Part shown: in pieces, positions 53,755 through 62,994 of the stretch
Layout of the letters: every line of letters begins with the position of its first letter
Position numbering within the stretch: position 1 is the stretch's first letter
Program-made: the position numbers and the translations under genes
Notes under the pieces: generated by a model
Databases searched by the model: none
The model's input: the letters and a program-made list of their open reading frames with translations, nothing else
Told to the model about the DNA's origin: nothing
Source: Seminavis robusta
Lineage: Eukaryota; Bacillariophyta; Bacillariophyceae; Naviculales; Naviculaceae
Direction of reading: 5' to 3'
Assembly: GCA_903772945.1 (NCBI GenBank)
Contig: CAICTM010000013.1
Location: forward strand, 62,001 to 126,000
DNA: 64,000 nucleotides

Positions 53755-54307
53755 AACAAACTCAACAACAAGCACACTTCGCATGGGTGATAGCCATGCT
53801 GTCAACAATCATGATGGGAGGCAACAGTTTCGAGTGCCTCTGTGTTGGTCTGGTAGTACCTAGGATTCTAAAATAGGAACAATTACAATGGCGGATGTCT
53901 CTGTAGCTAGCTAGTCTATTAATAGAAATATTAATAATAATTCAATCTAGCAGCATGACGCTTTTTCAAGAAGTTCCCAGCAGTAATAAAGGAACCGAGC
54001 TTCAGCCACTCATCGCGAAATTGGAATGGATAGAGTTGCACGTCATGGTGGTCTTCCTGGTTACCAGTACCGGACCCAATTTGAACATTTTGCTTCTGGG
54101 TTTTCGAGCACATTTTCCAGCAAAAACGTTTAATTCAAAATTTTCTCTTTGGTTCAAATGATGGAAACGCAGCCGATTCGATTCGATTCGATTCCCCCCC
54201 TTTTCCACCCAATCAAATCGGTACCATACCGGTACCGTTACTGGCACCGGTATGTACCAGTACCGCTACCCGTACTGTACTAGTACGTAAGAGGGACTTC
54301 TATCTTT
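53755..54307. other. Upstream region of the seven-helix receptor
   Basis: No gene. Contains three GATTC/GATTCGATTC repeats at about 54176-54194 and a dense run of GTACCGGTAC-type palindromes at about 54220-54285. Confidence 0.45.
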
Positions 54308-55561
54308 GTGCCTCCCACCCTCCCATCGGAAGAAGAAGCGCTGTTTGCAGCTGAAGACGATGATGTTGTGTTTACATCGAGCCAAAAGGCGCTACAAATA
54401 CTCATGCAGATTGCCGCTGGCATAAGCATCCCATGTGCCATGTGTATCATTGCCGAGACCTACGCATCGCACAGAGCGGGCACTGGGACCTCCGCCACCC
54501 GTATCTTGTTCTGCCAAATGATATGGACGGTATTCTATCTGTTTACGCTCATGTTTGGTAGGCTTCCAATGCCTGCCGAATCCGGGGCATGGGGTGCTGC
54601 TGGCAACACTGCCTCTTGTACTGCACAAGGATTTTTTGTCAATCTGGGTGCTTGGGCTTTTTTGATCTGGGATATAGCGCTTTCCATCACCTACGTCTTC
54701 ATGGTCTGCTATGGATGGACAGAGACGCAGCTCAGGCAGAGAATTGAAAAGGTTACCCATGCCATTGGTATCATTGTGCCGATTTTATTCGCCCTCGCTG
54801 GGCTCTTTACCAACTCCTACAATCCCGGCTACGCCGTATGCACACTGGCCAAGTTGCCCTACACTTGTGATGGGGATGAAGTTCCTTGCGAAAGGGGAGA
54901 ATATGCTACGTTGCTGCTCTTTGCTGGTTTACTCATGAGTGTAATTGCACTTTTGGTGTCTACAACTTCCATGATCAAGCTGTATTGCTTTGTGCGACAT
55001 CAAGAGGTCAGGAACCGACGCTATGGCGCAAGCTCCTTAAAGGCATCCACCACCAACAACAGCCACGCCCCAAACATGTCCATCACCACTCCTTCGTCAC
55101 AGACACGCGACAAGAAAAAAATTACAAAGACGCAGCGAGTGTCAAGACGAATTGCTATTCAAGGCATCCTGTACTCTGGTACCTATTTCATTGTAGCAAT
55201 TCCCCAAAACATCATTTGGACTATTCGAGCTACCAGTGATCAGGATGGAAACTCAGTTGCTCTTGGCGTTGTGTACGTTATTCAGGCACTATATGGTGTC
55301 ATGTATCTGGGCATCTTTACGCGTCGACAGCAAGAAATGAGGACTCGGTATGGTCAATTTGTGAAAAGGTTGATTTCCTGCGGGCCCTTGTTCTCGTTGT
55401 GGGCTCGCCTTCGTCAAGAACACCAACAATCAGGAGACGATCGACAGAGTACGTGCCAAGAGCAATCCAAGGACGAGGACATGATCAATGACAACTCTCC
55501 CGAATCCATTCACAGCTTTGCAGATGAAGAACCAGAACCCGTTGTGGAACCTGAGGCCTGA
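54308..55561 (+). CDS. Seven-transmembrane receptor (GPCR-like, cAMP-receptor type)
   Basis: The frame encodes about 417 residues with seven hydrophobic helices: QILMQIAAGISIPCAMCII, CQMIWTVFYLFTLMFG, FFVNLGAWAFLIWDIALSI, GIIVPILFALAGL, LLFAGLLMSVIALLVS, IQGILYSGTYFIVAIPQNII and VVYVIQALYGVMYLGIF. A Cys before helix 3 and Cys residues in the loop before helix 5 fit the usual disulfide. A basic loop (RDKKKITKTQRVSRR) precedes helix 6 and the tail is acidic and Ser-rich. The layout matches the cAMP-receptor/secretin-like GPCRs common in diatoms; the ligand is unknown. The frame opens at a GTG with no in-frame ATG before an upstream stop. Either an upstream exon exists or translation starts at the Met at 54404. 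Confidence 0.75.
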   Translation: MPPTLPSEEEALFAAEDDDVVFTSSQKALQILMQIAAGISIPCAMCIIAETYASHRAGTGTSATRILFCQMIWTVFYLFTLMFGRLPMPAESGAWGAAGNTASCTAQGFFVNLGAWAFLIWDIALSITYVFMVCYGWTETQLRQRIEKVTHAIGIIVPILFALAGLFTNSYNPGYAVCTLAKLPYTCDGDEVPCERGEYATLLLFAGLLMSVIALLVSTTSMIKLYCFVRHQEVRNRRYGASSLKASTTNNSHAPNMSITTPSSQTRDKKKITKTQRVSRRIAIQGILYSGTYFIVAIPQNIIWTIRATSDQDGNSVALGVVYVIQALYGVMYLGIFTRRQQEMRTRYGQFVKRLISCGPLFSLWARLRQEHQQSGDDRQSTCQEQSKDEDMINDNSPESIHSFADEEPEPVVEPEA

Positions 55562-56523
55562 TTCATTTTTGATATTACCATGGATCAATTGAGGCCCCCG
55601 GCAAGAATCTTGCGTTGGCATTGATGCTCTTCCCTGTACGAACACCGTCTGCACGAACATTTGGCGAGAAGTTGCGGCGTTTGCGGAAAGGATGGATCGT
55701 GCTTCTTTTGTTGCAATAATGAGCTCCAATTGCAGAAGCCAACGTTGAAACGACAATCCTCAACTTTGCCCCGCGTGGCACCTTACACGAAAGGGATACT
55801 GGGTGTTTCAGGTTCCTCCGCGACGCAAACAACGAAAGCTGTCGCGGCCTACAAGCAACGCAATCGTTTTCGACAGCAGTTGCAAATGGCTCTGCCATCC
55901 ATTTCAGCGTCCTCGTCGACGCCACTTTGGAAAGAAAGCTCGCCAATGGATTCATGACTACGATTCCAGGCTCGAAGACCATGGCTGAACAAGCAGCTCG
56001 AGGTCGCACAGACCGCGCATATCGCACTAACCCTGATATTCGCAAGTCGCCCCAACACAACTTGCTACGTCGTGCTCTTCCCATGCCGTAGACTGGATAT
56101 TGTAACCTCCCGTGCATTTGCTGGAGGGATCTCAAGGCACAACTTCAAGTACAGAGGCGCGTTGTCCAAGTTGCACGAACAGATGGACTCGCGGGATTGC
56201 GACGAAAGAAGGGAGTTTACTCGTTGTCTGAACACAGCTGGGCAGTGAAATTTTGGCATGAACTTCCTACTAGCCTGAAGTGAGAGCCGCACTAGCTTGT
56301 GCACAAATCAAAACGAAGCGGCCCGCCTATTCGAGCGTCTTTGAACTACATAACCTTTTTCCCAACTACAAATTTAGTTACCATTTCTTCATGTACATCA
56401 ACGTGCAAATAAATTCCATCCATTTGGTCCTTTCTTAGAATACCGGTACGTGTAGCAAGTATCGTAGTGTTCGTTTCTTCTGGTGGATTGAGTTTTGGTT
56501 ATCCCGGTGCCGGACCGACCTTT
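55562..56523. other. Region with a possible decayed coding sequence
   Basis: On the plus strand a frame at 55661-55957 (CGVCGKDGSCFFCCNNE, then a basic Gln/Ser-rich stretch) is followed in other frames by protein-like segments (RKLANGFMTTIPGSKTMAEQ at about 55930-55990 and GLRRKKGVYSLSEHSWAVKF at about 56190-56250). This looks like a gene or transposon ORF broken by frame changes, or several small exons. I cannot assign a family. Confidence 0.3.
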
Positions 56524-57315
56524 TTATGGCTCTGATCTTTGCTTTCTTTGCTTTCGCCTATTCCGAATCAACGGCCCTTGTATCGCCTCAGTGTCGTTTC
56601 GACTTTCCTCGTCTTCATCCATGGTTGGTTGCCCGAAAAAGCTGGTGGGATTAAATAGCGCTTGATGGAACTTCTTCATGCTCTCCAAGGCGCCCATGAC
56701 CTTGCTCTCACTGGGATTAATTGCGGTTTCTTCTGCGTCAACGTCGTCGTCGCCATCACTAGTATCATTGGAGGCGTAGCTTCCCAATGGCTGTGGTTTC
56801 TTGGTAATCCTCTTGGTGCCACCCGCCACAGTTGTTGGTTTTTCGTGTGTCATTGGTTCAATGGGTTCTCGACTCTCCTTATCGACGCCTCGTCGTGGTC
56901 GAATGCGTGTCTCCGGTGTGACTGTCTTGACATCGTTCAACACTTCTTCCAAGATGGATCTCCATCGTCCTTTTTCGGTTTTGCGGAGTTTGATCAGTAC
57001 GCTGTCTGGCTTTATCCGTACCCGACAATGATTCTTGTGTACTTCGGCAAAGAGTACACCGGCCACGACGGGATTGATAATGTCGTCGCGGGTAATTTCG
57101 ACGCTAATGGTCTTGGGTTCAATCAAGACATTGACGTCGCATTCCGAGAGACCGGGTTCCAAAATGGACACGAGTACCAGCGTGTCCGTTTGACAAATCT
57201 TAATGTCGGGTTTTCGACCAGTGGCGCTGACCGATTCTTCTTCCTCCTCGTCTTCCAGTTGTTCCTCTTCCTCCACGGAGTACGGGTGCTCCATCGATCC
57301 CAAGGTCGGTATCAT
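56524..57315 (-). CDS. CS-domain protein with acidic tail
   Basis: The 263-residue product has an acidic N-terminus (EEEEQLEDEEEEES). A CS/p23-like beta domain at about 35-125 reads CQTDTLVLVSILEPGLSECD, TISVEITRDD, FAEVHKN, CRVRIKPDSVLIKLRKTEKGRWRSIL. The K-P-D-x-V-x-I-x-L-R-K strand closely parallels the 19.4-kb and 60-kb proteins. The C-terminal half is polar, with KRITKKPQPLG and an acidic DGDDDVDAEE region, ending in a basic cluster (RNRRKQRKQRSE) that may be a nuclear signal. CS proteins act as Hsp90 co-chaperones or adaptor modules; the partner is unknown. Confidence 0.75.
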   Translation of the reverse strand: MIPTLGSMEHPYSVEEEEQLEDEEEEESVSATGRKPDIKICQTDTLVLVSILEPGLSECDVNVLIEPKTISVEITRDDIINPVVAGVLFAEVHKNHCRVRIKPDSVLIKLRKTEKGRWRSILEEVLNDVKTVTPETRIRPRRGVDKESREPIEPMTHEKPTTVAGGTKRITKKPQPLGSYASNDTSDGDDDVDAEETAINPSESKVMGALESMKKFHQALFNPTSFFGQPTMDEDEESRNDTEAIQGPLIRNRRKQRKQRSEP

Positions 57316-57916
57316 CTTGTCTGTTGTTTTTGGTATTTATTGGTTCCGAATTGTTGTTGCTGCTGCTGCTCCTGCTGTTCGTTGGTTTGTGATGTAATGC
57401 ATGTGAACAGGCTCGAGAGGTGCGATTCCAAATAGATATTGTGAGCGGAGCAACGGACAAGATCAGCCGTTGTCTTTGATTATTAACGGACTGGCGAGCA
57501 GCTCACTGTGACATTTATAGCCATTTGTCTTGTCCGGCTACACACAGATACGGGTCATGACCCAACATCTCCACCGTAGGTACCGGTACCCAGGAGGGAT
57601 TGAAATAGAAGCATGCCCAGTTGTCTAGTTCTGCCACTATTACATAGTGGTACTACATACCTCAGGTACCGCACGAAGAGGTACTAGCTAGTACATGTAC
57701 GGTAGGTAGACTAATCATGTTGTTGGACGAGGTGGGGGTGTTTTGAAAGCTTGGGCTTGGTTTTGAGAAAATGTGAGCTTGGGTTTGAGAGCCGGGTGAG
57801 TCACGAAGAAGTTCCTCGCAGTTCCACGAAGGTTCCGAGATCGCCGTCTCGAGAGATCCAAGTCTTCCACTCGCACCGCGCAACAAGCAACTGACCAGCA
57901 TGTTCATTATTCTTCA
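57316..57916. promoter_or_regulatory. Divergent promoter region of the CS-domain and oxygenase genes
   Basis: Six hundred bp separate the start codons of the CS-domain gene (minus) and the 2OG oxygenase (plus). It includes a GGTACCGGTACC palindrome at about 57579 and CTAG clusters. No other gene. Confidence 0.4.
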
Positions 57917-58618
57917 GTGGCTATTACCATGACATCCAAAGAAAGAGACAACATGACAATCCCCATCCCCTCGTATTCCGATAGAGAGACCTTGCTTCGT
58001 CTGGGTATAGTCAAAGTACCCATTCCCTCCATTATCGGCAAAGATCAGCAACAATGGGCCTCGGAACTCTCCCAAGTCACTCCCATGATCATGGCCATGC
58101 AAGGGGACAGCGAATATGCCTTTTATCGAAACATCATGGTAGAACCCGAGCTGGAATTTCCCTTGGAACAAATCGTGAGCGAGCAGATCCAAGAAGCCTT
58201 TGAAAAATATTTTGGAGTGCAACCCGAGGAAATGCGTCTGGATGATGCCTTTTGCGTTCATTACAATGCTGATCAAACCGATTCCTCCGGGAAAAAGCAC
58301 ATGGATCCAAGCGATATTACCGTCAACGTGTGTCTCGAAAACACAGACGACGTGGAAGGAAGTCAAGTGTTGTTTTATGGGAGCAAGAAACTCGAGAATG
58401 TTGACATCGACGACAACGACAACGAGAATCAAAACGAGCAGGAACGATTTTTAGTGCCCCAAGAACCGGGATTTGCCACAATACACTACGGGAGCCATCC
58501 TCATGAGACAACTCCCTTATCGTCCAAGACTGGTAGACGGACCAATGTCATTGTGACGTACTGCTACAAGGACAAGACCAGGAGTGATGTGGGGAAACGA
58601 AATTGTTACTTCATCTAG
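57917..58618 (+). CDS. 2-oxoglutarate/Fe(II)-dependent dioxygenase-like protein
   Basis: The 233-residue protein shows the jelly-roll dioxygenase signature. The iron-binding HxD lies in KKHMDPSDITVNVCLE (about residue 118) and the distal His in ATIHYGSHPHETTPL. An Arg in GRRTNVIVTYCY, about 12 residues later, is the usual 2-oxoglutarate carboxylate ligand. FCVHYNADQ before the HxD fits the expected strand. The enzyme should couple 2-oxoglutarate decarboxylation to hydroxylation of an unknown substrate. An acidic Asn/Asp insertion lies between the second and third ligands. The last four residues, CYFI, fit a CaaX prenylation box, suggesting membrane attachment. The start may be 57917 or the Met at 57929. 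Confidence 0.8.
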   Translation: MAITMTSKERDNMTIPIPSYSDRETLLRLGIVKVPIPSIIGKDQQQWASELSQVTPMIMAMQGDSEYAFYRNIMVEPELEFPLEQIVSEQIQEAFEKYFGVQPEEMRLDDAFCVHYNADQTDSSGKKHMDPSDITVNVCLENTDDVEGSQVLFYGSKKLENVDIDDNDNENQNEQERFLVPQEPGFATIHYGSHPHETTPLSSKTGRRTNVIVTYCYKDKTRSDVGKRNCYFI

Positions 58619-59999
58619 CTAGCTATGACAGTCACACAGCAACCAACTGATTGAATCAATCATGAATCATTCCATTCAGCATTGACTAGATTTACTGTGG
58701 GAAACACCCGGGCCTCGGCTCGTGGGTCGTCCTCAGCACTTCTTGTCTGAATCCGTATAGACGTAAAGTTGTTTTTTAGACTCACCAATCTACAACAAGC
58801 AAGGGAGTGCAGTGGATCAGCTAGCTATTTGATTGACACTTGGAAAGGTTTATTGCATGTATCTATCCGATAATTGTATTGTACCAATTTTCAATGAACG
58901 CTGCAAAAAAAAACCTTTTATTTTAAGACAGAGACTTGGCATTCAAGTTACTGCGTCACTATGCTCCATTGGCAACTTAGGATCGGGCTAAAGTATGACG
59001 GCTTCTTTTCTTGCTGCATGCTCGCCTTCCAAACCTTGCCAAGCAATCCACAGCAGAAAGAAAAGATGGTTCGATTTGTCGACTTACGGTAGTACGAGAA
59101 ACACCCGAGTCCGAGTCCAGCAAGCTATTCCGCCTCTTCTTTGCCTAAGCATGGCCCCTCGCCGTCGACCTCCGGTTCCGTAGATAGCTTCCGTACTCTA
59201 ATCGACTAGCTACTAGTAGCTATGGTCGGAGTCAGAGTCCACTTTTGTGGCGTTGGTTCAAGGCGCTACAGTACCAACCAAGCAACTGCCTAGATCACTC
59301 AGAGGTAATGCGGGGAAGTTAGACCTCCTCTCTCGCTCCTTCAAGTTCCTGGCTTCTAGAAGCGGGACTGTGCACTATTCACTCGTTGTTGGTGCCGAAT
59401 AGTGGGAATGAATGAGGTCCATCTTGTTGGTTTTGTTGCAAGTCAAGGAGGGAGCAATGTTGAGTTTCAACTACATGTAACTGCAGGCTATATCCTTACG
59501 AGAGGCTTTCATAGCAACCGATATACCGGTACCTCAAGAAGCAGGAACATAGATAGCTAGCTAGCTAGCTAGTAATCGCTAAAAGGGCCAAACTGTCTGC
59601 TTACTATGTTCTTTGTTTCAAGCCGCTTTTCCCATCTTCCAGGAGCAAAATCGTTTCAATATTCCCTAGCTAGCACTTGTACACGATTTCATTGGTTGCC
59701 GTCTTGGCTTTCACGGTGACTGCATAAACGGCTCTTCGAAAGCTTCTTTGTTTCCATGAGCCGAGGCCTCTATTCTTCTAGCAATTTTCAACTGACAAAT
59801 CCATTTCTAGTACCACCGAGCCCCCCCACTGCATGACATGCCATTGACTATTCACAACCTTCCTGCCTCTTCCTTCCATACAAACATGTATTCAATAACA
59901 TTCAAATTCTCAAACAAACGCAATGTGTAACCTTTTTGTTGTTTTTTTCTGTTGTTTTCTTTTCTCCACCTAGTTAGTCAAATTGACTTGACTTGACTA
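58619..59999. other. Intergenic region, no gene seen
   Basis: About 1.4 kb with only short, domain-free ORFs. Contains a CTAG run near 59550-59572 and a GTACCGGTAC-type palindrome near 59524. The right end should hold the 3' UTR of the next CS-domain gene. Confidence 0.4.
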
Positions 60000-60413
60000 T
60001 TAGGCAACGTTTTGGAACATGTTGGAGATGGACATGTTGAAGGAAGAATGCAGGTCCGCAATGGGCTTGGGTCGCGACGGCGAAGGCTCGGGAGAAACAC
60101 GGGTAGCCGCTTGAGCTTGTTGGAGGGAAGTCATCATATCGGGGACACCCAACATTAGCTCTGGCCACACTTCATCGGCCACGCCCTTTCTCAACTTGAT
60201 TTCCACACAGTCCGGATGCACCTTGACTCGGCTATTGCCAACGTCAACGGAAGCATGAAGCAGCCCCTCGACCATGGTTTCTCCCCGAATGACCACAGTT
60301 AGTCGACGTCTTTGAATCTGAACATCCAAGTCATCTTCCTTCACATTCCGGCCCTTGACTAACACATGGATAAAGTTTCCGTGTTGGTGGAATTGGCAGT
60401 TTTCGTTCGACAT
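60000..60413 (-). CDS. Small CS-domain-like protein
   Basis: From the Met at 60413 the product is 137 residues; an open frame extends to 60560 but its sequence looks like 5' UTR. Nearly all of it is one CS/p23-like beta domain: FHQHGNFIHVLVKGRNVKED, LTVVIRGE, LHASVDVGNS and KVHPDCVEIKLRKGVADEVW. A polar tail follows, ending in SSFNMSISNMFQNVA. The 'x-P-D-x-V-x-I-K-L-R-K' strand is the same landmark as in the other two CS proteins of the window. It lies on the same strand as the 56.5-kb CS gene, with the oxygenase between them. A local duplication followed by divergence is possible but similarity outside the domain is weak. Confidence 0.65.
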   Translation of the reverse strand: MSNENCQFHQHGNFIHVLVKGRNVKEDDLDVQIQRRRLTVVIRGETMVEGLLHASVDVGNSRVKVHPDCVEIKLRKGVADEVWPELMLGVPDMMTSLQQAQAATRVSPEPSPSRPKPIADLHSSFNMSISNMFQNVA

Positions 60414-61245
60414 GGTGATCTTGTTTCTGTGCTTGGGTATAATTGCTTCTCCTTCCTTTTTCTGTGAGAAAATTGAGAGCGGAACTTTTTTCAGCTGCCA
60501 ACTCCAACCAGTCTGTCGATCGACTTCCTTCAAAATTAACCCGCGACTCGCTGGTCCCACTCACTCTTCCCAAGTGGCTTGAGCTGCAACCCGAAGGACC
60601 TCTTCGATTCCCGTGCGGTAGCCAAGAAGCATGATACGACGTGGCGACGTGATCCGTGACAGATTAGATTGCCCATTCAACATTCCCAACGCAACGGCAA
60701 GTCAGACCCACCACGTTAGCGATTGATGATGTGGGACAGCGCAGCTGCTTGCTTCCGGACTTTAGGAAACTCCATTGCCAAACCGCTCTGATGGCTACAA
60801 CTCGGAGCGTGGAGCGTAGCGTGGAATGAGGACTCGAACAACATCAAGACTTGGTCGGACTGTCACTACATTCTTTGCTCGCTGCTATTGTTTGGCAACC
60901 TTGACCGATAGCTAGCTAGCTAGCTCACTTGTAACCTAATGATATCAACCACAATGGCTACCGACAAAGCCATGACCTTCCAACAAAAGGAGAAAGCAAA
61001 CCGACCTGAAACCTTTACATCGGGCGATGATTTCTTAAGACGCCGCGAGGAATAGACCTTTAGCAGCTGAAGAGTCAAGAGCTAATAGAGGCTAATAGAG
61101 CTAGAGAACAACAAGAAGCAATGACAACAGAGGATTACATTTCTATTATCATCTAGAGCCCATACAACTGAGCGACTTGATTGTCGCTCATGTCATCGTG
61201 GTACTCTCGCATGTCAAAAAGCTCCTCACCCTGCTCCATGCTGAG
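60414..61245. other. Intergenic region and left flank of transposon C
   Basis: No supported gene. CTAG runs occur near 60910. The left terminus of the transposon whose transposase ends at 61246 should lie here, but I could not identify a terminal inverted repeat because its right end is outside the window. Confidence 0.4.
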
Positions 61246-62173
61246 CTACACGAAAACAGCAATGGAGCGAGTGACGGCCCCGTGCTTTTCAGGCCCATGA
61301 CGGAAGGGGACGTCAAGGGCATGGAAATTCTTCAGTAGTTTGTTGAGTTTCTCCTGACGGATGCGGAGCCGTCCCCGCATGGCCCGTTGATCCTCGTGCG
61401 CTCGCAATGAATGAGGGCACTTGACCTTTTCGGCCTCCGCAAGGTAGCCATCGTCGGCCTTCACACGCTCATCTGCACCCAACATGTCTCGCAAGCCAAA
61501 ACGAAAGATCTGAAGATCGTTGTAGGTACCAGGAAGATACGGTCCAGCAAGCCAGCAGATATAGGAGGCTCGAATGTTGGTAGCAAACTCGTAGCGGTAG
61601 CTGGCCTTTTTGAATTTGTTGGAGAAGCGTGTTTTGTCGGGATTGCCATTGTGAAGCTTCTTGCCACGAGAGAGAAAATCAACGCCATCCACAGAACACA
61701 AGCAGTCATTGCCGACGTCCCCAATGTATCTGTTGGACCATTGGATCTAGTAAGGAAAGAGAATGGGTGGGCAGAAGGAGAGAGGAGAGCAGCAACGCAT
61801 GGCACAGTAGGAGGCTCACCACGTCATTTTCCAAATAGGAGATCTCATCAATGAAATACCAAACCCACTTGGACCAAGTGCCCTCATCCACTCCACCACA
61901 GCGAGAGGCTACATTCTCTTCGGTAGGATATTGCTGTAGCATGTTGAGCGACCAGAGGTATCGTTCCATGGAGGCACCTTCAATGAGCGACCCACCCATT
62001 TCCAGCAAGTACCAGGCAATCGAAAGGACAGAAACTCCACACCAGGCCCGAATACGGCGATCCTTCACAGCTTCGCTCCCAGACAACCGGCCATTGCGGA
62101 ACAAACCAAAAGCAATCACTTCAAACTCATGTTCAAGCCGTTCGACGGCATCTAAATCGTACTCAACCACCAT
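61246..62173 (-). CDS. DDE transposase (DDE_Tnp_4-like), element C
   Basis: Two exons (61820-62173, then 61246-61746; 73-nt GT-AG intron) give 284 residues with an intact frame. Exon 1 holds the helical N-terminal domain (DRRIRAWCGVSVLSIAWYLL, CGGVDEGTWSKWVWYFIDEI). The junction reads NDV/IQWSNR, the same point at which the element-B transposase is split (LPV/IKWENR). Exon 2 has CSVDGVDFLS (first Asp), WLAGPYLPGTYNDLQIF, VKADDGYLAEAE (second Asp) and RIRQEKLNKLLKNFHAL (Glu). I chose the Met at 62173 although the frame is open to 62314. The shared intron position and layout show that elements B and C are related. Confidence 0.8.
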
Positions 62174-62990
62174 GGTGAAGAAATGCGAATTTTCGAAAGA
62201 TCGAAAGATCGGAAGTGAGGTGTCTCCGCTTTTGACAGCACGCACTCCTGCACTCCTCCCTCTGCTTTGTTTCGTGTTTCCTCGGAAGGGGAGTATGCTT
62301 GGGCAGTTGACCACCTCTTACGGGACACTCCCTAGCAAACGGAACAATCGTTTTGTCTCTTAAAAGCATGAACGTCTAGACTGCTAGAGAGCCGAATTCG
62401 CGCCAATTCAATCGTTCGAAAATAAGAATTCAATCGTAGAATGGAACTCAAGATATTTAGCCGGAGCTAAAAGAATTTAGCTTTTTGATAAGCCCAATGT
62501 GACTCAAGTGCTCAAAAATCGCTTAAAAAGTGCTAAATAATCGCTCAAATTATGAGCGAAAAATGATTGAAAAGCTCTCATCGCTCAAAAATGACTCAAA
62601 ATTCACTCATTTCCTGCACTTTTGACTGAAAAACGGCTCAAAAACAGCTCAAAAATGACTGAAGAATTGCTCATTTTTGAGTGATTTTTGAGTGATTTTT
62701 CAGCTATTTTTCAGCTATTTTTCAGTCGTTTTTCAGTCGTTTTTCAGTCAGATTTGAGTAACGGATCCAACTGAAGAGTGAAAAGCGCTCCAAGCTGAAT
62801 GCCACCAGCCCGACTATTCGCATTAATACATTAGACATCTCCATTAATGAATATAAACATACTGACACGAACCAAGTTTGGTGCTCTCCTCTCCGTCGTC
62901 AAAATTCACTTTTTCCTCACTGGAGCCTTCGGATTTCCGAAAAGATTGTTTTGTGTGTAAGTAATCTTTGACCATGGCGGCTTGAGCGGC
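62174..62990. other. Spacer of transposon C with an A/T repeat array
   Basis: Lies between divergent transposase and partner genes. The section 62500-62760 is a dense array of short direct and inverted repeats, listed separately. No other gene. Confidence 0.5.
62500..62760. repeat. Array of CTCAAAAATGA / TTTTTCAGTC-type short repeats
   Basis: About 260 bp built from many variants of a 9-11-bp unit in both orientations. The left half is dominated by GCTCAAAAAT and ACTGAAAAA-type units. The right half is dominated by the inverse TTTTTGAGTG, TTTTTCAGCT and TTTTTCAGTC, so the block can fold on itself around about 62670. It sits between the two divergent transposon genes and may be a binding-site array or a nested foldback element. 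Confidence 0.75.
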
Positions 62991-62994
62991 TGGT

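Noticed and set aside
55575-56135. 186-codon minus-strand ORF
   Set aside because: It overlaps protein-like segments on the plus strand and has no domain; judged a shadow of a decayed plus-strand coding region.
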